The notes: generated by a model from the letters alone, not told the origin. A stretch of 64,000 bases of DNA from Allobosea thiooxidans (GCF_900168195.1 NZ_FUYX01000001.1:558001-622000), one strand, 5' to 3'; shown: positions 18,203 to 26,715, counted from the stretch's first letter. Made by a program: numbers and translations.

Positions 18203-19675
18203 TCAGATGCTGAGATCGACGCCGCCGAGCCGCACGAGGCGACGCTGCGGGGCGGGATCGATGGAAAGGGGAGCATTCTCCGCCGACTCGTCGCGCGGCG
18301 GGCGCGGACGCTGCGGCGCCTCGTCCTGTTGGCGGTTCTGGCGGAAGGCCGACTGATCGGAGGGATCGCGCAGGCTGATGTCCACCCCGCCATCCGAGGG
18401 CTTCAGCCCCGCCTGCTCGAAGGCGCGCTCCAGCGTGCGGGCATCGCGCTGCAGCAGGTGCAGCGTCTCCACGCGGTCGACGACCAGCCGGGCGCTGACC
18501 TCGCCATTGTCCGAGATCGAGAGATTGACGTCGACGCGCCCGAGCTCGTCGGGGTCGAGGCGGATGTCGAACTGCCGGGAGCCCGACATCGCGCGCAGCC
18601 CGATCTCGATCGGCACCACATGGATCGGCGTCGGCTGGCCGCCCGCGGCGCCTTGCCCGGGCACCGCCGCGCCCCCGTTCGGCATCGGATTCGGATCGAG
18701 CGGCTGGACCATGCGATCATGGCCCGGCCTGGCCGAGGCGTGCTGCAGCATGGCCGAAAGATCGAGCGGGCCGAGCGCCTGCTGCAGGCTGTCGAACGGC
18801 TTCGGATCGGAAGCTGCCGGCGCCGCTGCAGCGGCGACTGCGTCGATCTTCGGGCCCGCACCGACGACAGGCCTCTCCTCGGCACCCTTGCTCTCGGCGG
18901 CATGGCCAGCATCCGTGCCGCCCTTGCCGTCGACCGTCTCGACGGCATCGCCAGCACCAATCGGGTCGGCCGATTTTGTGGGGTTGCTGCCGGATGCGGC
19001 CAAGGCGATGGCCACAGGCACCGCTGCCTGTTGCTTGGCGGCATCGCCCATGGCGCTCGTCGAGCCGCTGCCGGGCTGCGCCGCGACCTGCTCGCTTTCC
19101 GCAGACGCCACCGGCAACGGAAGCGCGGGCACGGCGACCGGATGCGTCTCCGGAACGGCGATCGCGATCTGGCCGGCAGGCGCAATCTGGCTGTCAGCGG
19201 CGGAGGCTTCCTCCGACTCGGCCTCTGCCGCCTTCTGATCGCCTTCAGCCGGTTTCGCCTTGCCGTCTGCCTGCGACGTTTCCTCGCCCCGAGCGGCAGC
19301 GGCTTCCATCTGGGCCGCGGCCATCGCGATCAAAAAATCGATTCCGGCGCCCTGGGAAGCGGCTTCTGCCTGTGCTCCCTCCTGCCCAGGCGCAACGGAC
19401 TTCACCGCGACATCGGCCGTCTTCACGGCGGTCGCATCCCCTTTGGCTGCCACTGCAATCTTTTCGCCGCCGCCGCCCGTCTTGGCCGCAACCGCCTCTT
19501 CGATCGCGGCCGCCTTGTCGGCGGTTTTGGCCTCGGAGCCCTTCTCCGCACCGGCGGCGGCGCCCTCCTGCTGCCCGGGCAAGGCAAAAGCCTCTCCCGC
19601 GCCGCCTTCCGCGCGACGGCGCGAAGCCGGGGCTTCGGAAGCTCGCTGAGGAGTGGAGACAGGCTGGATCGACAT
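18203..19675 (-). CDS. fliK: FliK, hook-length control protein
   Basis: The product is 490 aa. A long disordered Ala/Glu/Lys/Pro-rich N-terminal region (to about residue 350) acts as the ruler in FliK proteins. A C-terminal Flg_hook domain contains the conserved RLDPDELGRVDVNLSI segment. The start MSIQPVSTPQ at 19675 is chosen by its position after a sigma-54 promoter. It heads a fliK-flgD operon. Confidence 0.88.
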   Translation of the reverse strand: MSIQPVSTPQRASEAPASRRRAEGGAGEAFALPGQQEGAAAGAEKGSEAKTADKAAAIEEAVAAKTGGGGEKIAVAAKGDATAVKTADVAVKSVAPGQEGAQAEAASQGAGIDFLIAMAAAQMEAAAARGEETSQADGKAKPAEGDQKAAEAESEEASAADSQIAPAGQIAIAVPETHPVAVPALPLPVASAESEQVAAQPGSGSTSAMGDAAKQQAAVPVAIALAASGSNPTKSADPIGAGDAVETVDGKGGTDAGHAAESKGAEERPVVGAGPKIDAVAAAAAPAASDPKPFDSLQQALGPLDLSAMLQHASARPGHDRMVQPLDPNPMPNGGAAVPGQGAAGGQPTPIHVVPIEIGLRAMSGSRQFDIRLDPDELGRVDVNLSISDNGEVSARLVVDRVETLHLLQRDARTLERAFEQAGLKPSDGGVDISLRDPSDQSAFRQNRQQDEAPQRPRPPRDESAENAPLSIDPAPQRRLVRLGGVDLSI

Positions 19676-19718
19676 GAACGGTTCCGTGCGCGGGCAACGA
19701 CGCGCCCCGCCGCCCTCC

Positions 19719-19734
19719 AGCAAATTGCGAGCCA
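19719..19734 (-). promoter_or_regulatory. Sigma-54 (-24/-12) promoter of fliK-flgD
   Basis: On the - strand the sequence reads TGGC-TCG-CAAT-TTGCT, against the consensus TGGCACG-N4-TTGCT. The GG and GC pairs have the required 10-nt spacing. It ends 43 bp before the fliK start. FlbD, encoded in this window, is the expected activator. Confidence 0.75.
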
Positions 19735-19928
19735 GAGCGGAAGCTCCGAAAATCAAGGACTTAGCACACAGCATTCCCCAAGCGGCGGCAAGAAGCGCCC
19801 GCTGAAAGATGGAAGCCGGCAGGATTTGCCGATCCGGCTGGCAGCCACCGCCCAAACCCGGTATAGAGCCGGCAGATGTGCCGGAGCCGCGCCTTCGAGC
19901 CCCCGAACCACGGACAGCCCGCCAGCCG

Positions 19929-21113
19929 ATGACCACGCCCCGCAATTCGCTCGACATCGCCAAGCCGCCCGCGGCGACGCGCGTCGTCGCGGCGATGTCG
20001 GGCGGCGTCGACTCCTCCGTGGTCGCCGCCCTGCTGAAGCGCGAGGGCTACGACGTCATCGGCGTGACGCTGCAGCTCTACGATCACGGCGCCGCCGTCC
20101 ATCGCGCCGGGGCGTGCTGCGCCGGCCAGGACATCCATGACGCGCGCCGCGTCGCCGAGGCGATCGGCATCCCCCATTACGTTCTCGACTACGAAAGCCG
20201 CTTCCGCGATGCCGTGATCGAGCGCTTCGCCGAGAGCTATCTCGCCGGCGAGACGCCGATCCCCTGCGTCGAGTGCAATCGCACCGTCAAGTTCCGCGAC
20301 CTGCTCGATCTGGCGAAGGAGCTCGGCGCCGACGCGCTGGCGACCGGGCACTACGTCGTCAGCCGCGACCTAGGCAACGGCCATCGCGGCCTGTTCCGCG
20401 CCGCCGACATGAACCGCGACCAGAGCTATTTCCTCTACGCCACGACGCAGGAGCAGCTCGACCTGCTGCGCTTCCCGCTCGGCCATGTCGACAAGGCGCA
20501 GACCCGCGCGCTCGCGGCCGAGCTCGGCCTCGCCATCGCCGACAAGCCCGACAGCCAGGACATCTGTTTCGTCCCCAACGGCCGCTATGCCGACGTCATC
20601 GAGCGGCTGAAGCCCGGTGCCGCCCGGCCCGGCGACATCGTCCATCTCGACGGGCGCGTCCTCGGCCATCATGAGGGCGTGCTCCACTACACCGTAGGCC
20701 AGCGCAAGGGCCTCGGCATCAGCGCGGCCGAGCCGCTCTATGTGCTGCGTCTCGACGCCGACGACGCGCGCGTCATCGTCGGCCCGCGCGAGGCGCTGAG
20801 CGTGCGCGAGATCCGCCTGCGCGACCTCAACTGGCTCGGCGAAACCGCGCCCGACGACCTGCCGCCGGAAGGGCTCGACGTAGCGGTGCGCGTCCGCTCG
20901 ACCCGCGCCCCGCGCGAGGCCCGGCTCTTCCGCGACGCCGAGGGCCTGCGCATCGAACTCGCCACCGACGAGGAAGGCGTGTCGCCCGGCCAGGCCTGCG
21001 TGATCTATGCCGATGCCGGCCCCGGCTCGCGGGTGCTCGGCGGCGGCACCATCCTGCGCCGGCCGTTCGCCCTGCCGGCCGCCGCCGCGCCCGCGACGCT
21101 CGCCCTGTCCTGA
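19929..21113 (+). CDS. mnmA: MnmA, tRNA 2-thiouridylase
   Basis: The product is 394 aa. The PP-loop SGGVDSS is at residues 24-30, and the two catalytic cysteine contexts are present: [10 protein letters not shown] and [10 protein letters not shown]. The C-terminal half has the MnmA-type TVGQRKGL segment. It thiolates U34 of tRNA-Lys, Glu and Gln, using sulfur relayed from IscS. The start at 19929 ([10 protein letters not shown]) is preferred over an upstream open frame. Confidence 0.96.
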   Translation: MTTPRNSLDIAKPPAATRVVAAMSGGVDSSVVAALLKREGYDVIGVTLQLYDHGAAVHRAGACCAGQDIHDARRVAEAIGIPHYVLDYESRFRDAVIERFAESYLAGETPIPCVECNRTVKFRDLLDLAKELGADALATGHYVVSRDLGNGHRGLFRAADMNRDQSYFLYATTQEQLDLLRFPLGHVDKAQTRALAAELGLAIADKPDSQDICFVPNGRYADVIERLKPGAARPGDIVHLDGRVLGHHEGVLHYTVGQRKGLGISAAEPLYVLRLDADDARVIVGPREALSVREIRLRDLNWLGETAPDDLPPEGLDVAVRVRSTRAPREARLFRDAEGLRIELATDEEGVSPGQACVIYADAGPGSRVLGGGTILRRPFALPAAAAPATLALS

Positions 21114-21151
21114 CCGTTCAGGCCGCTCCCCCCTTCCGCTCGGACCGATCC

Positions 21152-21808
21152 ATGCCGGTGACTTACGACCTCGACGGCCAGAAGCGCGTCTACGCGACCT
21201 GGGCCAAATTCTACGACCGCATCTACCAGCGCATGCTGGCGCGCCCGCAGCAGGAAGCCGTCGCCGCGGCCTGCGCCTGCGGGCCGGACATCCTCGAGAT
21301 CGGCGTCGGCACCGGCCTCACCTTGCCCTATTTCACGCCGGAATCGCGCGTCCTCGGCGCCGACCTCTCGCTCGACATGCTCAAGGTGGCGCATCGCAAG
21401 GTCGCCAGCCAGAATCTGCGGCATGTGCGCGGGCTGATGGTGATGGATGCCTGCCGGCTCGGCTTCGGCGACGAGCGCTTCGATGCGGTGACGGCCCAGT
21501 TCGTCATCACCCTCGTGCCCGACCCCGAGCAGGCGCTCACCGAGATGGACCGCGTCCTGAAGCCCGGCGGCGAGATCATCGTGTCGAGCCGCCTCGTCGA
21601 CGATGGCGGGCTGCTCGCGCCGTTCTGGCGCGCCGTCGCCCCGCTGTCGAAGGCGATCGGCTGGAGTTCGGACTTCAAGGTCAGCCGCCTGACCGACTGG
21701 GCGAAGGCGACCGGCCGTTATGAAACCGTCCATGTCGGGCGCGGCTATTTCAAGGTCGTCCGCCTGCGCAAACTCGCCGCTGCCGATAACTCGCGATCGA
21801 AGGCTTGA
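21152..21808 (+). CDS. SAM methyltransferase, PmtA-like
   Basis: A 218-aa class I methyltransferase with motif I EIGVGTGLTLPYF near residues 50-62, the acidic motif II loop (ADLSLDML) and motif post-I PGGEIIVSSR. The overall pattern resembles rhizobial phosphatidylethanolamine N-methyltransferase PmtA, which makes phosphatidylcholine. The exact lipid role is inferred from this resemblance and not proven. Confidence 0.8.
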   Translation: MPVTYDLDGQKRVYATWAKFYDRIYQRMLARPQQEAVAAACACGPDILEIGVGTGLTLPYFTPESRVLGADLSLDMLKVAHRKVASQNLRHVRGLMVMDACRLGFGDERFDAVTAQFVITLVPDPEQALTEMDRVLKPGGEIIVSSRLVDDGGLLAPFWRAVAPLSKAIGWSSDFKVSRLTDWAKATGRYETVHVGRGYFKVVRLRKLAAADNSRSKA

Positions 21809-21847
21809 CGCAGCCATATCGTGGCGCCTATATCGCGCCTCGACGAC

Positions 21848-21866
21848 GGGCCGGCTTTGCCGGCCC
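21848..21866 (+). terminator. Terminator before tRNA-Met
   Basis: A perfect 8-bp stem GGGCCGGC / GCCGGCCC with a TTT loop is followed by CCGTTTCG. It lies 40 nt after the methyltransferase stop and 9 nt before the tRNA. Confidence 0.65.
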
Positions 21867-21875
21867 CCGTTTCGT

Positions 21876-21952
21876 GGCGGGGTAGCTCAGCTGGTTAGAG
21901 CAGCGGAATCATAATCCGCGTGTCGGGGGTTCAAGTCCCTCTCCCGCTACCA
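21876..21952 (+). tRNA. tRNA-Met (CAT), elongator
   Basis: A 77-nt cloverleaf with encoded CCA. The anticodon stem GCGGA/TCCGC encloses the loop ATCATAA, anticodon CAT. The acceptor stem GGCGGGG/TCCCGCT has two G-U pairs. The T loop is TTCAAGT. The sequence looks like the elongator tRNA-Met of alphaproteobacteria; a lysidine-modified tRNA-Ile is less likely. Confidence 0.93.
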
Positions 21953-21993
21953 TCGTTCCCCCCACTCGTGGGTGTGCGTAACGACCAAGTGGG

Positions 21994-22040
21994 TCTCCCG
22001 CTATCAACGGCCCCACACTCGAACCAAATCCCTCTCCCGC
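21994..22040 (+). repeat. Partial copies of the tRNA-Met 3' end
   Basis: Words from the tRNA 3' end recur just downstream: TCTCCCGCTA at 21994-22003 (tRNA 21940-21949) and TCCCTCTCCCGC at 22029-22040 (tRNA 21936-21947). Such echoes are what integrase-mediated insertion and loss at a tRNA leave behind. No integrase gene is present. Confidence 0.45.
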
Positions 22041-22068
22041 CACTGCTTTCCTGCAAGCGATTGAATTC

Positions 22069-22459
22069 GCTTGACGGCGGAGGGAGCATCAGCGGACCTT
22101 GGGGCATCACCATCGACGGCACCACGTCTGGGTCGCGAACGGTTTCGGCAAAACGCTGACGCAGCTTGCGGTGTGAGGACCGAGACATGCCCTCCCAGCT
22201 TCAAGACGGGCGCCCCGATCTCTCCGCCGAAGACCGGCTATGCGGGCAAGGGCATGCAATTCCTGACCGACGTGGTCGTCGATCCGGCCGGGAACGGGTG
22301 GCTGCCGACGGTATCGATCTCATGGATGAGGTTTGCCTGGCAAAGATCCCCGACGAAACCGTCTCGATGCGCTGCGGGGGCGACGGCTTCGCCGTCTTCT
22401 TCGGGCTGGCGAAGCCGGTGAGGACACCCGTGATCGGCAGCCAGGTCCGACGCTGGTAA
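22069..22459 (+). pseudogene. Frameshifted remnant of NHL/beta-propeller protein
   Basis: Pieces of one protein are readable in successive frames. GPWGITIDG lies near 22088-22120, then HVWVANGFGKTLTQL from 22123, then CGVRTETCP through GYAGKGMQFLTDVVVDPAGN from about 22167, and finally GDGFAVFFGLAKPVRTPVIG before the stop at 22459. The order and the D-x-x-G-x-x-WVAN motif are those of the C-terminal end of an NHL/Vgb-like repeat protein. At least three frameshifts are needed to join them and no start is present. Confidence 0.7.
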
Positions 22460-22480
22460 AATCGCAGGCCACGGAGTGAC

Positions 22481-22834
22481 ATGAAATACATCCTGCCTCT
22501 TACGGCGATTGCCGAGATGGCAACTGGCCTTGCGCTGATTGCCATGCCTTCGCTGATCGGCAGACTCCTGCTTGGCGTTCCGCTGACTGAGCCAGCCACG
22601 ATGGTGGCCAGCATCCTCGGCGTGGCTCTGCTCGCGCTTGGGATTGCCTGCTGGCCGGGCCCTCCCAGGCTCGGCATGACGGTCTATAGCGCGCTCATAA
22701 CGCTCTATCTCGCCTATACCGGTTTTTCGTCAGCGTCGGCGGGCCCGCTTCTCTGGCCAATCGCAGCGCTGCACGGCGGGCTGACGATCGCACTCCTGCT
22801 CTCCTGGAACCGAAGCCAACGCGGCGGCGCATAG
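22481..22834 (+). CDS. Small four-helix membrane protein, unknown
   Basis: The product is 117 aa with four hydrophobic segments (about residues 5-31, 41-60, 67-86 and 88-110) and short polar loops. A GGAG ribosome site precedes the ATG. No family is recognised. It begins 21 nt after the propeller remnant. Confidence 0.7.
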   Translation: MKYILPLTAIAEMATGLALIAMPSLIGRLLLGVPLTEPATMVASILGVALLALGIACWPGPPRLGMTVYSALITLYLAYTGFSSASAGPLLWPIAALHGGLTIALLLSWNRSQRGGA

Positions 22835-23299
22835 GTCCATGATTTGAAGGTTGCGCGAGACATCCCCCGGGGGCCTCATTGCGCATCATCGGTGTGCGAC
22901 GACGCAGACTCCAAGCACAACCGGGATAGGCGGCTGCCTCGACGCGCCTGCCTTGGGCATGGGCCTATGGTCGGCTTCCGGACCGTCCGAGCCGCAGCGC
23001 TTCAGGCTCTGGCCCGCTCCTGCCGAAGACCCGCCATGCGCCCGTGCCATCGGCCCGGGTGATCGCCCCGCCATGCAGCAGTGGCGATCTGCCCGCCATC
23101 CCTCGCCATTCCGGCAAAACACGCGCGTTTCCCGAGAATGCGACACCTGTCGTGACGCATCAGGGGCTTCCTCGCCGCACTGGCCGCGATCAACGGCCGC
23201 GCCCCTTTGCCTTTCCCGTCCGGATCGATCGGTCGCGAAACCCGTTTCGATCGGCTAGCGTGGCCCCACGATCCGCTCAGATCAGAGGCACCGAGAATC
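22835..23299. other. 465-bp stretch without a recognisable gene
   Basis: Short open frames exist on both strands, but none has a ribosome site, familiar motif or protein-like composition. A CCCCCGGGGG palindrome lies at about 22866-22875. The end of the stretch must hold the promoter of the cupin gene. Confidence 0.4.
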
Positions 23300-23596
23300 A
23301 TGCCGTTCGAATGCAACATCCCCGCCGTCGCGACCGTCCTGGCCGAGGACGAGAAGGCGAAGATCACCCGCTGGGATTTCGAGCCGGGCGCGACGACGGG
23401 CTGGCATGAGCATGGCATGGACTATGCCGTCGTGATCATGTCCGACGCCGTCATGGCCTATGAGGTCGATGGCGTCGTCACCGAGAAGGAAGTCCGGACG
23501 GGCGACAGCTACATCCGCCCCAAGGGCGTGAAGCACGACGTGAAGAATGCCGGGACGACCAAGCTGAGCTTCATCGAGATCGAGATGAAGCGCTAG
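23300..23596 (+). CDS. Cupin-domain protein
   Basis: The product is 98 aa, a single small cupin barrel. Cupin motif 1 is seen as PGATTGWHEHGMDYAVVIM and motif 2 as GDSYIRPKGVKHDVKN. Three histidines at metal-ligand places are present (HEH and the later H). The enzymatic or binding role is unknown. An in-frame extension to 23207 is possible, but conservation starts at the ATG at 23300. Confidence 0.8.
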   Translation: MPFECNIPAVATVLAEDEKAKITRWDFEPGATTGWHEHGMDYAVVIMSDAVMAYEVDGVVTEKEVRTGDSYIRPKGVKHDVKNAGTTKLSFIEIEMKR

Positions 23597-23597
23597 A

Positions 23598-23641
23598 GCA
23601 TTTTCCAGCGAAGCGGGCACGGGTTCGCGTGAAGAAAATGC
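23598..23641. repeat. Alphaproteobacterial palindromic element
   Basis: Inverted arms GCATTTTC (23598-23605) and GAAAATGC (23634-23641) flank a core with the words CAGCGAAG and GGTTCGCGTGAA, followed by GATAAAACAAAA. I recall elements with these arms and core as frequent between genes in Hyphomicrobiales. It begins right after the cupin stop. Confidence 0.65.
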
Positions 23642-23723
23642 GATAAAACAAAAGCCTGGCGTAACTCCGCGTTTCGAAGGAACACGGAGTTGCTCTGGCA
23701 TCCGGGGCCGGAAGGAGGACAGG

Positions 23724-23915
23724 ATGAGCGGCATGCTGTGGGGCGCCCTGGTCGGCGCTCTGATCGGCCTCTGGGGAGGCATGCAGCGGAGCGCGGCCGT
23801 CAACGGCGGCAGGGTCAGTTTCCATGGCGCCGATCTGCTGATCCTGATCTTCGGTGCCCTGGTCGCGGCGGCCTTCGGTGCGGCGGTTGGCTACGACCTG
23901 TCAGGGATGCGCTGA
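23724..23915 (+). CDS. Small two-helix membrane protein, unknown
   Basis: The product is 63 aa with two hydrophobic stretches (residues 3-20 and 36-56), both Gly/Ala-rich. A strong GGAAGGAGGA ribosome site sits 6 nt before the ATG, which supports the gene. No function can be assigned. Confidence 0.65.
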   Translation: MSGMLWGALVGALIGLWGGMQRSAAVNGGRVSFHGADLLILIFGALVAAAFGAAVGYDLSGMR

Positions 23916-24019
23916 TCCGGAGCTGCTTCGACCGCATGGCGCGGATGCGCCGGAGCATCGGCAGCGTTCATGAAGCCTTGAGCCTTTGCGCGTCCTATGC
24001 CGCGGCAAAGGAGTACCGC

Positions 24020-24337
24020 ATGCGCCTGATCATCCTGTCCGCCGCCATTGCCATCGGAGCCGCCATCGGCACGCCGGCGATGGCCTCCGAAGCCGTCCCG
24101 CAGAGCCTTGCCCGGCAGATCGACGAGACGCCCGCCGCATTCACCATGACGGCCGCGAAGCAGCGCCGCCTGATGATGATGCAGAGCGCGCAGCCGCGCT
24201 ACGGCCGCCCCGGCCATTATGGTCCGCGGCCCGGCTACGGCCCGCGCCCCGGATACGGCCCCCGGCCGGGCTATTACGGCCGGCCTGGCCATTATGGCCC
24301 GCGCCCGGGCTATCGCCCGCCCCCGCCGCGGTGGTGA
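24020..24337 (+). CDS. Exported Gly/Tyr/Pro/Arg-repeat protein
   Basis: The product is 105 aa: a Sec signal peptide (about residues 1-23, MAS-A cut), a helical middle part, then from about residue 60 an array of GRPGHYGPRPGY-like units to the end (PPPPRW). An AAAGGAG ribosome site lies just upstream. Architecture resembles the Arg/Tyr-repeat protein at 11447, although the repeat unit and export signal differ. The function is unknown. Confidence 0.7.
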   Translation: MRLIILSAAIAIGAAIGTPAMASEAVPQSLARQIDETPAAFTMTAAKQRRLMMMQSAQPRYGRPGHYGPRPGYGPRPGYGPRPGYYGRPGHYGPRPGYRPPPPRW

Positions 24338-24383
24338 GCCTCTCGCCCATTTCGAGGAGCCGTTCGGCTTTCTCGCGGGCTTC

Positions 24384-24410
24384 GGCGGCGTCCTGGACGC
24401 CGCCTTTTTT
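24384..24410 (+). terminator. Intrinsic terminator
   Basis: An 8-bp stem GGCGGCGT / ACGCCGCC with loop CCTGG is followed by six T residues, 47 nt after the stop of the repeat-protein gene. Confidence 0.85.
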
Positions 24411-24511
24411 GTTCCCAAAGGGTTTCCCGCTGAGGCGCCCGCCAGGAAAACGCCCTCCCGGATAGCCGCCGCAGTCTTCGGGGCACAGGAGGCTGCCGCC
24501 CCCTCGACAGC

Positions 24512-25351
24512 TCAGTTCGGCACGCCGTTGATGACGAAGAGTGCGCGAATGAACTGGTCCGGCGGGTAGTTCCCGAAATTTCGAGCGTAGAGCCCCTTGA
24601 CCGCGTCGGTGCGATAAAGATCGGCCAGCGTCGCATCGACCAGCAGCCGCAGCTTGCTGTCGTCGCGCGGAAGGGCCAGCGCGTAGGTCTCGAAGGTATA
24701 ATACTGTTCGGCCAGCTTGATGCCGGCGAGGTTCTGGCTGTTTCGCAGATAGTAGCTGAGTATGCCGCGATCGCCGAAATAGGCGTCGATCTTCCCCTCG
24801 GACAGGCTTCGGATTCCATCCGGGTGGCTCTGCATCGGAAAGATCCCGACTTCGATGCCAAGCTGGGCCAGCGTCGTCTTCAACGTGTCTTCGGTCGTCG
24901 TCCCCCGAAGGACGCCGATCTTCTTGCCGCTGAGATCTTCGAGCCGGTGCACGCCGCCGGTGCGATAGAGCACGCCAGCCCCGTCGATGAAGGTCGGCAG
25001 GGAGAAGTCGACCAGGGCGCGCCGCGACATCGTCATCGAGGTCGGGTCGCAGAGAATGTCGATCTTTCCGTCGCGAAGGCTCTCCAGGCGCGCTGCCGAG
25101 GGCACCTCGGTAAAGACGATCTTCATATCCGGCTTGTCGAGCGACTTTCCGATACCGCGGGCGACTTCGCGGCAGAGATCGACGATGTAGCCGAGCGGCC
25201 CCCCATCGGCGGCCCGATACGAATAGGGAGGGGCATCGGCCCGGAAGCCGAGGCGCAGCACCCCGGTTTCACGCACCCGCGCGAGCGTATCCGCGGCCAG
25301 CGACGCCGTTGAAACGGTCAGCCCGACAAGCACGAGCAAAATGGCCCGCAT
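24512..25351 (-). CDS. Periplasmic amino-acid-type binding protein
   Basis: The product is 279 aa: a signal peptide (residues 1-19, SLA-A) and a solute-binding protein family 3 fold (GVLRLGFRADAPPYSY, DLCREVARGIGK, DILCDPTSMTMSRR, then the second lobe KKIGVLRGTTTEDTL). Family members bind amino acids or related ligands for ABC import. No permease or ATPase is adjacent, so this is an orphan receptor. A GGAGAGG ribosome site precedes the ATG. Confidence 0.85.
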   Translation of the reverse strand: MRAILLVLVGLTVSTASLAADTLARVRETGVLRLGFRADAPPYSYRAADGGPLGYIVDLCREVARGIGKSLDKPDMKIVFTEVPSAARLESLRDGKIDILCDPTSMTMSRRALVDFSLPTFIDGAGVLYRTGGVHRLEDLSGKKIGVLRGTTTEDTLKTTLAQLGIEVGIFPMQSHPDGIRSLSEGKIDAYFGDRGILSYYLRNSQNLAGIKLAEQYYTFETYALALPRDDSKLRLLVDATLADLYRTDAVKGLYARNFGNYPPDQFIRALFVINGVPN

Positions 25352-25398
25352 GATCCTCTCCAATTCAGCAAAGAAGCGAACGATAGAGCAGAGGTCCT

Positions 25399-25471
25399 GA
25401 TCATGGCCAGTTCGATTGGCCTTGATCGTTAAATTCATTGATCTCGGCCTTTGGCCACGATCAGATGAATT
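25399..25471. promoter_or_regulatory. Two tandem hairpins in a divergent promoter region
   Basis: Hairpin 1 (25399-25427) pairs GATCATGGCCA with TGGCCTTGATC. Hairpin 2 (about 25432-25471) pairs AATTCATTGATC..GGCC with GGCC..GATCAGATGAATT. Both share GATC and GGCC words. They fill most of the interval between the binding-protein gene and the lipoprotein gene, and may be operators or a palindromic repeat. Confidence 0.45.
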
Positions 25472-25508
25472 GGCTGCTGATCCTTGTGCGTGGCGGAGGG
25501 GAACGGCG

Positions 25509-25634
25509 ATGAGAAGCTTCCACTCCGCGCTGCTGCTCCTCATTGCTTTGATCATCTCAGGATGCACGCGCGACCAGCCCGTCTGCCATACGCACGCGGT
25601 GTCGAACGGCGAGCTGACCGAATGTGGCGGATAG
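25509..25634 (+). CDS. Small lipoprotein (41 aa)
   Basis: The product has a signal peptide ending in the lipobox IISG-C (Cys at residue 19), so the mature lipoprotein is only about 23 residues and has two more Cys. A GGAGGGG ribosome site lies 6 nt upstream. Below the size usually annotated. The function is unknown. Confidence 0.6.
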   Translation: MRSFHSALLLLIALIISGCTRDQPVCHTHAVSNGELTECGG

Positions 25635-25743
25635 GGCGCGCTGCCCGGCGGGTGCGGCCTCTCGTTCTGGTCAATGCCCGGCAACACGCGTAGAGCTTTG
25701 CGCATCGTCTCCATCCTGAAGCGACGGAATCAAGCGACCAGGC

Positions 25744-25947
25744 ATGCCAAAGCTCTGCAAGTTCACATCGCCGCGGGACGGCGCCCCCGTCTACGTCAAT
25801 CCCGATCAGGTGAGCGTTGTCTACACCTTCAAGGGAGAACCGCCGGACACGATCATAGGTTTTCGGAAGGATTTCATGCTCGGCGTGAAGGAAAGCCTCG
25901 ATGAGGTCGTAACAACCCTTGAGAACGCCTCGTCGGAGAAGGATTGA
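25744..25947 (+). CDS. Small protein resembling FlbD/SwrD family
   Basis: The product is 67 aa. The pattern PVYVNPDQV..PPDTII..VKESLDEVVTTLEN resembles the small flagellar FlbD/SwrD family (PF06289, unrelated to the sigma-54 activator FlbD). The likeness is weak and the gene is far from the flagellar operons, so it is recorded as a possible fold match only. Confidence 0.6.
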   Translation: MPKLCKFTSPRDGAPVYVNPDQVSVVYTFKGEPPDTIIGFRKDFMLGVKESLDEVVTTLENASSEKD

Positions 25948-26036
25948 AGCATCCGCGCCTCATCATTCTCTCTCTCCGGAGTTTGCCTGAGCGTCCTAAT
26001 CTGCTAAGCCCCTGAACTTTCGAAATGGGGGCTTGA

Positions 26037-26483
26037 ATGGCTGAAGATAGCAAGGCTTTGCTTGGACTTTCTGCGATGGTTGTCGCCGCCTATGTGCAGC
26101 ACAACAGCGTGCCGCAGGCCGAGTTGGTCGGATTGATCGAACGGACGCACGGCGCATTGGCCAATCTCGGCAACCCGCCCGAGCTGCCGCCCGCGGAAAA
26201 ACCCGTTCCGGCCGTGCCTATCAAGAAGTCCATTACCCCGGACTGGATCATCAGCCTCGAGGATGGGCGCAAGTTCAAGACCCTCAAGCGATATCTGAGC
26301 ACGCTCGGCATGACGCCCGATCAGTACCGGGCGAAATGGGGCTTGCCATCCGACTATCCGATGGTGGCTCCGAGCTATGCGGAGGCCCGCTCGAATCTCG
26401 CCAGGTCGATGGGCCTCGGCCGCAAGGCCGGCGCTGCCGCGCAAGCGGCGGGGCGCGGAGCGCGGAAGGTCACGGCTTCCTAG
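26037..26483 (+). CDS. MucR/Ros-family transcriptional regulator
   Basis: The product is 148 aa. The conserved core LEDGRKFKTLKRYLSTLGMTP through KWGLPSDYPMVAPSYAEARS lies at residues 74-118. MucR regulators control exopolysaccharide, motility and cell-cycle genes in this order. Unlike Ros, the positions of the four zinc ligands hold Ser73, Asp76, Tyr86 and a non-His residue near 90-91, so no zinc site is expected. Binding to AT-rich DNA could still occur, as in zinc-free Mesorhizobium homologues. Confidence 0.85.
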   Translation: MAEDSKALLGLSAMVVAAYVQHNSVPQAELVGLIERTHGALANLGNPPELPPAEKPVPAVPIKKSITPDWIISLEDGRKFKTLKRYLSTLGMTPDQYRAKWGLPSDYPMVAPSYAEARSNLARSMGLGRKAGAAAQAAGRGARKVTAS

Positions 26484-26631
26484 CGAAGCTGGCGCCAATT
26501 TTCGTCCTTGGTGCGAGATCGGACGTCCTCGCCCGATCTCGCACGAAGCGACGCTTTCCGCGGCGGGCGCTGGACCGCGCCGCCTGCCCGCAAAGGAAGG
26601 GAAGAACGGAGGTGGAGCCCCGCGGCCTATG

Positions 26632-26715
26632 CTAGAACTGAAAGTATTCCGCGACGACCCACGACAGGCCGGCGGTCCCGATCATCAGAGCCGCGATGCA
26701 AATCGCCTGAAACAT
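26632..26715 (-). CDS. Possible hydrophobic microprotein (27 aa)
   Basis: An open frame encodes one membrane helix (FQAICIAALMIGTAGLSWVV) ending EYFQF. It lies in the 353-bp gap between the MucR gene and the next gene. No strong ribosome site is seen. The composition is much more protein-like than chance frames here. The rest of the gap is plain, apart from an AT-rich stretch at about 26750-26790 that probably holds the promoter of the next gene. Confidence 0.35.
   Translation of the reverse strand: MFQAICIAALMIGTAGLSWVVAEYFQF

Noticed and set aside
17504-20140. 878-codon + strand frame opposite flgD and fliK
   Set aside because: Antisense to two flagellar genes; Leu/Arg/Gly-rich composition comes from the fliK low-complexity region.
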